Of a stretch of DNA of 64,000 bases, positions 23,115 to 33,690 are shown one piece after another. The translations under genes and the position numbers were made by a program. The DNA comes from Lepeophtheirus salmonis (taxonomy: Eukaryota > Arthropoda > Copepoda > Siphonostomatoida > Caligidae). Position 1 is the stretch's first letter. Each line of letters begins with the position of its first letter. Below the pieces are notes generated by a model, which was given only the letters and a program-made list of their open reading frames with translations, was not told the DNA's origin and did no database searches. The stretch is taken from NCBI RefSeq assembly GCF_016086655.4, contig NC_052138.2, positions 31,755,403 to 31,819,402 of the forward strand, written 5' to 3'.

Positions 23115-24071
23115 CAAGGGCGTCCGCATGGGTTGGGCTGGATGCCCTGTAACTCCCTTCAAATTAAGGAATTTTTGCTTTTGACTAGAAAATGTAATAT
23201 TTGAATTTTTTTCAAACAAATTTAATTTTCGATGAATAGCTTTGGATTTTAAAAATTTTCTCCAAAAACTTAATGTTTGAAATTATAAATTTTTCAATTT
23301 TTTTCCAAAAATTTAGTTTTCTGTGAAAAACTATAGATTTTTTTTACGAAATATTTTACTTTTTTGCAATTACCTCTGAGTTTTGAGTTTTTTTTCAAAA
23401 AAATTTAATTTTTGAAATACAATTGTCGAAATTTTTTCCAAAAATTTTATATACATAAAAATAGTTATGAACTTATGAAGAAAATTTATCTTTTGGAATT
23501 TTTTTACCAAAATATAATTTTCTGTGAATAATTTAATATTGAATTATAATTTTTGGAATTTTTTGAGGGTAGTCATGGATTTTTGAATTTTTTTCAATTT
23601 CAATTTTAAAAGCTTAAATACTATACGTCTCATTACGTCATATAATTTCTTTTTTTTTCAAGCTGTTATTATTATTTTTCTATTCTTAAAAAATTTATTA
23701 ATTTGCTCCCAGACAATTAATGAATTTTTACTAAAAAATTCAAAAATTAATATTTGAATTTTTTTTTCTAATAAAATAATAATTTCTATTTAATTTTGAA
23801 ATATTGGTCTAAAAATTTAATATTTGAAATATATTTTTTTTGAATTTTTTTCCAAAAAATTACATTTTTTGTGAACAGCTTTGGTTTTTTTTTCCAAAAT
23901 ATTTTATATTTTTGAGTGAACAGCTTTAGACTTTTTAATTTTTTTTCTTAAAACTTCGTTTTTAAAATTATTTATTTTTAAATTTTTTACCAAATTTTTT
24001 TTTCAAATTTAAAAAAAAAAAACCAAAAAACCAAGCCCTTTCTCCCCAATATAATCCTGCAGACGAACTTG
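23115..24071 (+). mobile_element. TIR element with internal minisatellite, copy E (complete, 957 bp)
   Basis: The left end CAAGGGCGTCCGCATGG and the right end (reverse) CAAGTTCGTCTGCAGG are inverted repeats with a few mismatches. The GC-rich head (23115-23170) is followed by about 850 bp of irregular T/A-rich array and the tail 'CCAAGCCCTTTCTCCCC' near 24030. It has no transposase and is a nonautonomous DNA transposon by structure. It is the longest of six copies, the array accounting for the difference. No target duplication is obvious. Confidence 0.65.
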
Positions 24072-24720
24072 ACAACGCTTATTCCTCATCGGCATGAACG
24101 ACATTTTTTGTATTGCACAAAAAGTACAAAAAATATCGAAATAATTTATATACATTTATTTGACTTTTTACCTACTAGGTTAGATTTTCTTTATGGTTTC
24201 GACATAATAGATATTTAATATATAAATCAATTTTTTTCTTTCTTTCATCTCATCTTTTGAGTTCAAAGACATGACGTTTCAACTTACGTATTATACCCGT
24301 ATGTAAAATGTTTTTAATATTAACTTGTGTCTTTTTCCATCGTCACGGTCCAATATTGAGAATGTTAAAAGAGAAATTCCAAGTTATTATGACTAAAATG
24401 AAGAGTTTCGTACCACTTATGGTTTACACAAATATTATTTCAAGTTTTTTAATTGCCCCCTCTTTACACACTTGTTATTAAACGAACGTGTTTATATATC
24501 CAACTTGATGTAATACATCGAAAAGTTCAATTCATTTTACCAAAAGTATTTTGATGGTGAGTCAACATATTTCATATTATGCAGATATATATATATGTAT
24601 ATGTGTTGCACAAATTACAACTTGTATAAGCCAATTGTACAATTTGCAATTTCTTCATGTTTAAGTACATTATTTAATTTCAACATTAGTGACTCCTCAC
24701 ACAAACTATACATAGCATAT
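24072..24720. other. non-coding interval with one short dispersed repeat
   Basis: 24600-24700 is a copy of the ACAACTTGTATAAGCCAATT repeat, lying directly left of the transposon at 24722. The remainder shows nothing recognisable. Confidence 0.4.
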
Positions 24721-24721
24721 C

Positions 24722-25472
24722 TACGGGCTAAGGACTCAAAATAATTTCAAATATTTTATTTTTATTTTTTATGTCAAACTTTTGAGACAAAAGTTGGTCA
24801 TTCAACAATTTCTAAACTTTTTATTCAATTTGTCAATACGGGGACGAACATTTTTAGTACAAACTTTGAACAAACAAGTTGTCCATGCCTCAATTCTTCA
24901 ACAATTTCAGGATAAGCTTTTTATTCAATTTGTCAATTCACGTCGGGACGAACCGGCAAAGTACAGCTGCTGCACCTTAATGAACTCAGAGGAACCACAT
25001 AGTTGTCCCTGGGGAACGTGCTCTTCCACCATGGTAATCATTGTCCTCAGGGCAGTCTTGAAGCAGTAGGGAGGCATATTGCTGCCACTGGACGCCACGA
25101 TTAGTTATCATTGGTAAGACATTGTACTGAGGAACCAACCGAGGAACATGAACTGATCTGGATATTTGGTCTTGAAGGTTCCTTCGACCTGATCTCTTAA
25201 TTCAGCCGAGAAGCGATAATTTTCCTGTTCAGAACAGCATCCATTGTAAAGATGTTCTTGTAGGAGATCCACTTGTCCACGGAGGAGATCACACATCCTC
25301 CGCCATTTTTCTTGTAAATCAAATATTTTTGATCGTGGAAAAAAATACAAAGATCAAATTGTAGCTTTTTGTCAGTTCTTTGGAATGACCCCTTGTACAA
25401 AATCGTCATACATTTAGAACTGAGCCTAGACGGCCTCGAAGAGGATTCTAATTTTTGAGTCCTCACTTTGTA
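24722..25472 (-). mobile_element. internally deleted Tc1/mariner-type transposon (751 bp), transposase relic on minus strand
   Basis: The ends are inverted: left TACGGGCTAAGGACTCAAAA and right (reverse) TACAAAGTGAGGACTCAAAA. The same end occurs at 44402. On the minus strand a transposase fragment 'WISYKNIFTMDAVLNRK' (near 25220-25290) covers the first catalytic Asp region. Further frame-shifted pieces correspond to the 'MPPYCFKT' part (near 25080). The N-terminal DNA-binding half and much of the C-terminus are missing. It is flanked on both sides by copies of a short dispersed repeat (24600-24700 and 25484-25590). Confidence 0.65.
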
Positions 25473-25483
25473 TATATGATATG

Positions 25484-25590
25484 TACAAGTCGCAATGTCT
25501 TTGCAAATTACAACTTGTATAATAAAATTGTACAAGATGCAGCTTTTTCGTCTTAAAATGTATTATTCAATTACAACATTAATCGTTCTA
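25484..25590. repeat. short dispersed repeat containing ACAACTTGTATAA
   Basis: Same family as 24600-24700, in the same orientation on the other side of the intervening transposon. Another relative is at 26636-26715. Confidence 0.4.
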
Positions 25591-25732
25591 ATTACCGACT
25601 ATTAATTGTTAATTTCATTTTAGTCAAAATTTAACCAACTAATATTTCAATCATCCATGGAATATTTAATTATTGTATGATCCTTATCCAAAGAACTGTA
25701 AATTCTACATGAAAACGAGTTATCTTCTAGGT

Positions 25733-26070
25733 TGAACACGGTTCTATCGGTCCTGTTCTTGGTTCTTTCATTCCAACGTTTTTGGTTTCTGTCTTGGTTC
25801 AGCTTTATAGGTCTTCAGTCTCTGTTATTTTTTGCAGAGGCTCAGTTTGGTAACAGGCACTTAAAACAAGGGGTTCGCTAGAAAATTTGAGCCCAGAAAA
25901 TGATATTTGATACAAACAGGGCCACATCTACCTTATACGCAGAGTACATAGTGTCCCAAGTTCCAGCAGGGGTCCGAAAGCTAAAGTTGCTTAAGACAAT
26001 TGTCTTCAAAGTGAGGGCCGTGAAGGGAGGCTAGGTTGGGGGGCAGGAGCAGGAAGATGGAATGGAGGAT
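25733..26070. repeat. dispersed repeat family R5, copy 1
   Basis: Shares the blocks GGTTCTATCGGTCC, GGTTCAGCTTTAT.GGTCTT, CAGTTTGGTAACAGGCACTT and 'GAAAATTTG.G.CCAG' with 33466-33690. The family is unknown. Confidence 0.5.
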
Positions 26071-26564
26071 TGCTTTCAGTCTACACATACGTAGTATACA
26101 TCTTTCGTATTAAAGGGACCTCGGCTAAACATGTATTTGTATTTGTAATGCCTTTGTATAGTAAAGTCTAGGAAACTCTGGCTTAAGAAATATTAAAGTT
26201 ATCATACTATAGAGACCCGACAATCTTAGTAGCGGACCTAGATCCATAATCTACCCACTCCTTTGCCTCTTTTAGTTAGACCGTCTGGTGTCTAAAACCA
26301 CTTTTCCAAATCCATAAGGAGCCCTTAGCTATTTGGGAACTCAGATAAAAGTGTATCACTCTGGTGATGTAAAAAAAAATCGTTGGAAAACGCTGTAATT
26401 GCACAAACAAAACCTCCAAAAATTGTCTTATTGAGTAAAACTAATTTATTTTTTATAATATATAAGGCATTTTATTTATATTTTCTATATTGGAAATAAA
26501 GCACAAGATCCCAGACCGATGAGCAATATATTGCGGTCTTGGTTCGACTTTGTTAGATCCACTT

Positions 26565-26601
26565 CTAGCAGTTCAAGAACCGAAACCGCTTGAACTGCTA
26601 G
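26565..26601. repeat. perfect 13-bp hairpin
   Basis: CTAGCAGTTCAAG at 26565-26577 is the exact reverse complement of 26589-26601, with an 11-base loop. It sits in sequence rich in 'GGTTC' motifs like the R5 repeat and may be a palindromic element end. Confidence 0.6.
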
Positions 26602-26879
26602 ACTGATAAGGGCACACCCTTAGTCATCTTATAGTATGGTTTGTAACTTGTACACTTTGCTTATTCAAATTACAACATGACAAAAATTGCCACTTGTACA
26701 GAAGATATGCCTTAGCATTAAGTTTCTAATAGTTAAAGCAGATTCTTTTCAGTGTAAGAGCCTTATAAAAAAAGAAATTGTAATATGTAAAGGAATGTAT
26801 TCATAAAAGAGCATTTTTTAAAGTATATACATATATATCAATTAAACAATTTAATATCTAGAAAAGCCAAAAAATAGAG

Positions 26880-27095
26880 CGAAATAGGTTAATTGACAAC
26901 GCACTCGGGAAAAATTATTCTCTTGAACTCAATCTGCATAGGTTCGATTCATGGTCGTTCCTAGAAAAGGAAACATACACTTTGTATATGGACTTGAAAT
27001 ACATTTTCTAGGTCAGATAAAGTAATTATAATATTTACTTATACTTAATCAGTGCAACTCCATCGGACCAATTAAAGAAACAAAAAAAAAAAAAG
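26880..27095 (+). repeat. tRNA-derived SINE, plus-strand copy with A-rich tail
   Basis: An A-box-like stretch GGTTAATTGACAACGCACTC (26887-26906) and a good B box GGTTCGATTCA (26941-26951) are spaced as in a tRNA with a long variable region. A body of about 120 bp follows, shared with the minus-strand copy at 2880-3090, and an A-rich 3' end (about 27074-27092). These are the hallmarks of a SINE transcribed by RNA polymerase III. I see no partner LINE in the window. Confidence 0.6.
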
Positions 27096-27099
27096 GCAA

Positions 27100-27690
27100 A
27101 ATACAATATTTATAATAAAAACTAATTGATTATTTACAATGGTATCCCCAAATTATCAACATATTGTATGGTTGTGGTCGTCTATCTATTGTTGTCTATT
27201 TTTGTAACCCCTTATTTGTGTACTGAAGGTTGATTGGTGGAACTTAAATGAGTTGTTGTTTGCATGTAAGAATGCTATGCATTGAAATGACGAATAGTCC
27301 TACAGATGGGGTTTACTATCTGTAAATTGTAAGTCTTATTTAACTGATCCTTTTGGAGACGAAAAGGTTGGAAAAAACCCCTAAAAATTACTATGCATTG
27401 TATTTTAAGCCATTTATATGAAGAAACTCAATCTAAACCACATATATAACACCTCATAGAAGCTTTTTTCAGCCTACAAAAATGTATTTATCGGCCCAAA
27501 TGCAACAGCAGTTCGTAGTTTTCTTTTCATTACATATTTCAACTTTTCATCTAGAAAAAGAAAGAATAACGGCCCTAAATTTACTGCTACTTAGACAATC
27601 CTGTCATAATCTTTTACTTTTGGACTATTTAATAGTAAAAATATTAACTGCTTACCAAGAAATAATTTAAGTTCAATAAATTCATGTTCA
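27100..27690. other. non-coding interval, nothing recognised
   Basis: AT-rich. A 62-codon open frame at 27482-27670 has no supporting signal. Confidence 0.4.
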
Positions 27691-27960
27691 GTTCGTCGTT
27701 ACCTATATTTTACCACGCAACATTTCACACAAAAGGAAACACGGAAAATAGGTGTAAAATCAATTGGTAGTTTGCCAATTCTTCCCAACAAAGAAGTAAT
27801 TATGAATAAATGTTCACAGCTTAACGACAGTTAATTCTAATTCAACCAATCAAAGTTCACAACACTATTTAGGGGACATCAACAGTATCATCAACAGCTG
27901 ACAACAAAATACAGAGTATATTTTTGTGTTAGAAATGAAATGCTGCGTTAGAGTACTAAT
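27690..27960 (+). repeat. single arm of fold-back element family R3
   Basis: Starts 'TCGTTACCTATATTTTACCAC' type and contains AATCAATTGGTAGTTTGCCA, CACAGCTTAACGACAG, CAACCAATCAAAGTTC and AACAGCTGACAACAAAATAC. It ends near 27957. Confidence 0.55.
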
Positions 27961-27969
27961 ATTAGGGGG

Positions 27970-29830
27970 GATGAGACTACACATCAGCAGCTGATTGAAT
28001 AATACATAGAAGTTGTGGTTTTTTTATTTTAAGTGCAAGTTGGGGTTTTGTCAAGTTACAAGCAAAACATTTTATTCAACTCTGAATAACTTTCTATTAT
28101 TGTTGTGCGAATGATTAATTAAGTATGCATAGTGAATACTTTGGAACATTAGAAAATTGAAGGGTACACAGTTCCATCTCTTGAAAATATATTTAAGGTA
28201 TACAATTAACATTAATTAGTCAAAATGTAATGTTACTATAAATTTATAAGTACCACTGAAAATGGCTAAAATTATAAATGAATTAACTGTTATATCACGA
28301 AGAAATTACAACTAGTAATACAATCTGCTATTCTAAAAATTATTTTATATTATATCTACGTTGTGACCTCCACATTTTAAATCGTATAGCGATATCCCTA
28401 ATTAGTGTGGAATCGGTTTAAAAAAATTGAAAGGACAGCAGTGCTCTCATTCTGGTCCTGATTAGTTTTTTTCCGTCTTAAGACTGGTCTTTTAAAACAA
28501 CTGAAATGACAAAGTTATTTTTTATATCATTCTGCTGTTGAAGTTTTATCATAAACAAGCCAAATACTTAAAGTTTAAAGGAGGAGGTGTGTGGCTGTAA
28601 CTAAGTTCTAGCTATTTTTTTTTCATAATTCCTATCTAGGATTGGAGAAAATAAAAAGATAGCTAGGACTGTGGTAGTACTTATCGGTTCTTAGGACCAC
28701 ATAAAAAAAAATACATAGAGGGGGTACGCTTATTTCACCACTATACTTATCACCAGTGAATAGTTAAAAGATCGGACCAATTAGAAAAATGTCTGAAAGG
28801 CGGAAGGGAGACTGATAATGAATATAGTCCTAGGGCTGATCCAATACTACCCCTAAGACATGATTTACAAACATTATTTGAGCAACACTTTACTCTTTAA
28901 GTATAAGAAAATAAAAAAATATAGTATACATATGGACACTTGTTAAGTTAAAACCATCAAGGATATTGTTTGATATCGAAGAGGAGTATATAAAAAAATA
29001 GGAAAACCTCAAATATTATTCCTAAGTTTTTTCGTAACTAATGAAAAGCTTCTAACTTTTTCAAATTTGCATACAAAAATTCTTGTTTTTATATTTATAA
29101 ATATATATTTTTTGATACAATAAAAAGTATTTGAAGTAATTAAATTACTTTAGTCGTATCTACTTAGTGGAATTTTATAAGTTTGGAGTATTGAAATTAA
29201 TTTTAGTTGACAAAATTTGTAGTCATTTAAATTTTATGCTCGAATTCCAAGGTTTTATGCAAATTTGCCAAAAAAGATTTTGTAATATAAATTATATTGT
29301 ATTGTGAAGTATTTCTGGATTGCACACTGATGTCTAATTTCAGTTTTATACGTTTTAGATTTGAGTATCAAAGCTCTGTTTTTATAGAACTTAATCAATT
29401 GATTCACCTAGGGATGTGAGTAAAATCATGAGGTTTGAATTTTCTAGAAATAAAACAGAAAATAGAGGGTGGGATCTAACACAAACCTATAATGTAAAAA
29501 TTACAAATTTGTGACGAAATTCATATAAAAACTTTAGTCTTTAAGTTCCTCCAGATGAGTTATTGATTACTTTTTTTTGGGTTTTCCAAATTTAGCATTA
29601 GTATTTGATAACGAATATTTCTTGCACCATATCCCTGGATATGACAGACCAGGATTAAAAATCAAATTAATTCAAATTGATCTTGACATATTTAATCATT
29701 TCTTTAAAAGATTTATATATTGCACAGATTTGTTTATCATGGTTATTCACACTTACTAATAGATGTGACTTGTCAACATAAAAAAACACTAAACTAACTT
29801 TTCCAAAAATTGATAATGGATTACAATTAC
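27970..29830. other. non-coding interval, nothing firmly recognised
   Basis: Some text at 28430-28520 and 28620-28700 resembles MITE-like 'GGTCCTGATTAG..GTCTTAAGACTGGTC' sequence, without clear ends. No coding signature. Confidence 0.35.
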
Positions 29831-30215
29831 CAGGGGCGTCCGCTGGATTATATTTAAGGTGGGGGTTTTAAATATATTCACAGTTGTTTACAAAATATTC
29901 AATTTTGTCGAAAAAATTAAAACCACAGCTATTCTTAAACATTTCAAAAATACACAGCTGCTAACAAAGTAATTATTTTTTGGAAAAAAATTTCACAGAT
30001 TAAATTTGGAATATTAAATTTCTTGAAAAATTTTCAATTTTTTTTCAAAATTCAGAGTTATTTACATAAAATTAAATTTTTGGACAAAATAATTTAGAAA
30101 ATCACCACAGCTGTTTATGAAATATTCAATTTTTTGTAAAAATAATTCGAAAATGAAATATTCAATAGTCAATTTTTTCGAAAAAAAAAAATCAAAAAAT
30201 TCAAAATAACACATT
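29831..30215 (-). repeat. minisatellite TIR element, copy F (reversed, partial)
   Basis: Starts CAGGGGCGTCCGCTGG followed by ATTATATTTAAGG, which is the reverse of the tail end of copy E. This shows that both ends of the family carry the same GGGCGTCCGC-type terminus. About 340 bp of array follow, and the other end is missing. Confidence 0.6.
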
Positions 30216-31950
30216 CTTTGTCTCTACTTGAACATATTGACAATTTATGTTTTTTATTTTGTAATATTAAATAATTTATGATACTACAAGATACAATAAC
30301 TATTTGAAAAACATTAATTTATGCATATATCAACAAAACCTCTTAAATAATTATTTGTCTCAATTATACTTACTTCTATCTATGGTTAATTTAGAGTAAA
30401 AATTTTAGTAATTCTCTTCTATTTTTTTTTATTATTTCACCTTTCCTTTTGATTATACTCACATCTTTCAACTGATCCTTAATTTTGTACATAACCACAA
30501 AATAGGATAAAAATGCGGCCGATAGTTAATACACAGACCTGCGCGAAAGGAAGTAGACAATGTTTTCTTCCTCCATGCGCATCGACTCAATCTAAGGTTG
30601 TTATTTTGTGTAGCAAGTTTTCTAAGATTTATATGACGCCATTGTATGTATACTCTGATGGTCACTCAGTAAATAAACCCATATTTATTTAATTCAATGA
30701 AAAATACTTTAATATTAAATCATAAAACTAAATTTTTTTTTATATTAATCAAACATATCCGTTTAAAATAAGGCTGAATTTAATAGACTGGACATGAATG
30801 ACTCTGGTATAAATATTATTCACTGATAACTCGAAATTTGATGCAATTGCGTTTTTTAAATACATAGACATATTATGTAAATTAATCAAGTATAATAGAT
30901 TTTCATAAAGTATTACGTTTTCTTGTCGAATTAAACCTAAATATAAATTTATACGAACTAAATTTGCTACCTTCATTTGATCTTACAACTATTCATCTGA
31001 AAAGTAACAGAAAAAAAATAAATCCCAAAATCAATTAGTATTTCGTAGTATAGATACTCAGTATATAAGCGATTTTTTTTTTTCTCCAGTTCGGTCTTAT
31101 GTGATTTTTTGTATACCGACTTGGACCGATTTTTCGGTCAAGTCAAGGGGTTATATGCAAAAATAAAATAATGTTTTTACTAAAAGTAGCAGTCTTTCAT
31201 TGTCAGGGCGAGAACTTTTCACCTATCCTTCGTATAATCAGAACTCTATTAAAGTCCACCATTTCCGAACCTAGTTCAAGTTCAAACTCGATAAAGTATA
31301 AAGTAAAAATATATGTGTAATATTGATTCGAATCGAGTTTAAAAAAATCACGGAAATTTAGTCCCTGGTGGCCCGGGCAATAAGGAAAAAGAGAACATGT
31401 TGTGCATACATAAATGTTTCCTTTGATAAGCTAAATGGGACATTGTACAATTTTAAAAGTACTGCAATCCACCAGAGCGTAAATTTCTCATAAAAATATT
31501 AGTATTAATTTTGTGTTCATATAGTTCCGAACCTGAGTAACGTTTAAGCTCCAAGTACGAGCTCATAGGGTTCTTAGTCAGAGGCTTTATGGTTGTAAGT
31601 CTTGAACGAGTCCGAGTCCATGAAAAAATTACTCTATCTGAGCCTGAACTCGAGTACACCAGCTTTGCAAGTAACCACATAATCACTGCAGGGGAGTGTA
31701 CCAATTTTTGTCATCCTTGACAAGAGTGTCGTATTTGTAAAAATGTATTATGCATTTTTACAATTCTTAATGACCAGATTCAATGGCACCACCCAGCATC
31801 CACCTTTTCAAATTATATATATATATATTTACAACTACAAGATCTGAAGTAGTTCTTGCCAGAGGATAAAAAACTATGATCTTTTTGTAATTGCTACAAT
31901 AAAAAAGTTTTATTTCCTAAATTTGTCATCATTATTCTTGAAGAGAGAAA
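30216..31950. other. non-coding interval, nothing recognised
   Basis: A less AT-rich patch at 30505-30665 is open on the minus strand for 65 codons, but begins with an ATG-like frame that soon closes in its alternative phase. No domain is visible. The rest is featureless. Confidence 0.35.
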
Positions 31951-31954
31951 AATA

Positions 31955-32250
31955 AGTGAAAAGTAATCACTCGTGAGTGAAAGACAAATAGTAACTCCTG
32001 AGGATTTGTGGTGGAGTTATATGTATATATATAAGTACTTGTTAGACTCAGAGTAGAAGTGAGGATGGATATCGATGTAATTCCTGTCTAAAACATTGCT
32101 CGATACGGAGTAGGATTCGTGTCTATTTTCTTCATCTCATAGTTGTTTGTAGCGAGTTTATTAAAACCTCATGATAGCTAAACTGCTCTTTTTCCAAACA
32201 TTCTTACATTTGTCAGAGTGACCACGTTAGTTTTTGGTTTCTTTTTATTT
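31955..32250 (+). repeat. dispersed repeat family R2, copy 4
   Basis: Shared blocks: GTAACTCCTGAGGATTTGTG, 'AAGTACTTGTTAGACTCAGAG', GGATATCGATGTAATT, CCTCATGATAGCTAAACTGC and TTTGTCAGAGTGACC. Confidence 0.5.
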
Positions 32251-32924
32251 AACATACCGGCCTGTTATATTATTTTAATTTCTAGTACCAGCCCTTAGAA
32301 ACAATTTCCGCAAGCAGTCCTGACCATATTTAAAATTTAACACGTTGCAAAAAATTAATAGTATGTTTTTCTTTTCTTTAATAGGTGCATGGAATCCTGG
32401 GACCAAAAAAAGTTCAAGGCCCTTGGCCTTGTCAAAATATTAAATAAATATTTACTTAAGCCGATATCATATAAATTATCCACAACCTCCAGTTAAACAA
32501 AAATTTATAAGAAGGGAGGGAGTATCCATATATGGACAAGGATTACATCATTCCATGACGACATCTTAGACGACAAGCCTAATATGTGTATCAATGTCAG
32601 AATGACCTATTTCATAAATAAAAAAATACATAATAATAACCATAATAATTGCATTATATAAATGTCAAAGAAAAATAAGATTGCTCCCATTCTGTGTGAA
32701 ACATCTGACGTCGTATATACGTATACAAAATACATATTTGCAATTGAAAGGTTAAATATAATTAAATGGTTCATTCTAGTGTTGAATGGGAGTCCTCTTT
32801 GTTTTCAATTCATTCAAGTCGAATTGTCTTATAAAAAGGAACGTTGAACTTGAGGTGTTCATTTATTGACAAGTATTTAATACTTATGTTAATGACTCAT
32901 CAAGTATGAGAAATAGATTTTGTA
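32250..32924. other. non-coding interval, nothing recognised
   Basis: AT-rich, no coding signal or element boundary. Confidence 0.4.
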
Positions 32925-33440
32925 CAGTTGTTGCCTATATTTCATCACACATCCTTCCATACGAAAAGAAAGAGGAAGAAAACTCCTCAAAATCAATTGG
33001 TCGTTGGCCAATTCTGGACAATTTTTCCAAACTATAGAACTATCATTCAATAATTATTAATAATTTTTCACAGCTTAACAAGGGCTCATTCTAATTCAAA
33101 CAATCAACGTTCAAAACACTATTTACGGAAAAAGAAGGAGAAAAATCTACAGCTGACAAACAAAATACACTCTAAGTTTTTATTTTGCTGAGGTAATGTC
33201 GTTCTATATATGGATATTACGTCATGGAAGGTCCAACATTTTTATGACGTAATAGTATTTCAACTGCAATCAAGGCGTTACCTCACTAACATAAAAATAT
33301 ACAGTTTATTTTGTTGAAAGTTGTCGATGTTTCTGCTTCTTGTCCCTTAATCAGCGTTCTGAACGTTGAACGTTCGTATTCGAATGATCTGTTATTAAGG
33401 TGTGAACACTTCTCATCAATAATTGAAGAATAATTTCATC
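32925..33440. mobile_element. fold-back element with long inverted arms
   Basis: The arm at about 33030-33200 (CACAGCTTAACAAGGGC, AATCAACGTTCAAAACAC, CAGCTGACAAACAAAATACA, CTGAGGTAATGTCG) recurs in reverse complement at about 33270-33430 (CGTTACCTCA, GTTGTCGATGTTTC, AATCAGCGTTCTGAACG, GGTGTGAACA). The centre near 33234 carries an exact inner inverted repeat TATTACGTCAT (33215-33225) / ATGACGTAATA (33244-33254). It has no coding capacity. Single arms of the same family lie at 8405-8670, 27690-27960, 35480-35650 and 61455-61720, and one reversed at 4225-4345. Confidence 0.65.
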
Positions 33441-33465
33441 CTTATAAGAATTGATCATAGATTGT

Positions 33466-33690
33466 GCCCGGTTCAGTGTAAGTGGTTCTAACGGTCCCAG
33501 TTCTTTCATTTCAAAGACTTAGGTCTGGGTTCAGCTTTATTGGTCTTTGGTCTCGTTTCTTTTATATTCAGGCCCAGTTTGGTAACAGGCACTTAAAAAA
33601 AGGGTGTTGATTGAAAATTTGGGTCCAGGAGATGAGATTTTCGAGGTGGGGACCATGAGGAGGAGGCTAGGAGTGTGTGTGTGATTTTAA
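33466..33690. repeat. dispersed repeat family R5, copy 2
   Basis: Shares GGTTCTAACGGTCC, GGTTCAGCTTTATTGGTCTT and CAGTTTGGTAACAGGCACTT with 25733-26070. It begins about 25 bp after the fold-back element. Confidence 0.5.

Noticed and set aside
30468..30665. 65-codon minus-strand frame in a GC-richer patch
   Set aside because: No domain, no splice or polyadenylation support, and its composition could arise by chance.
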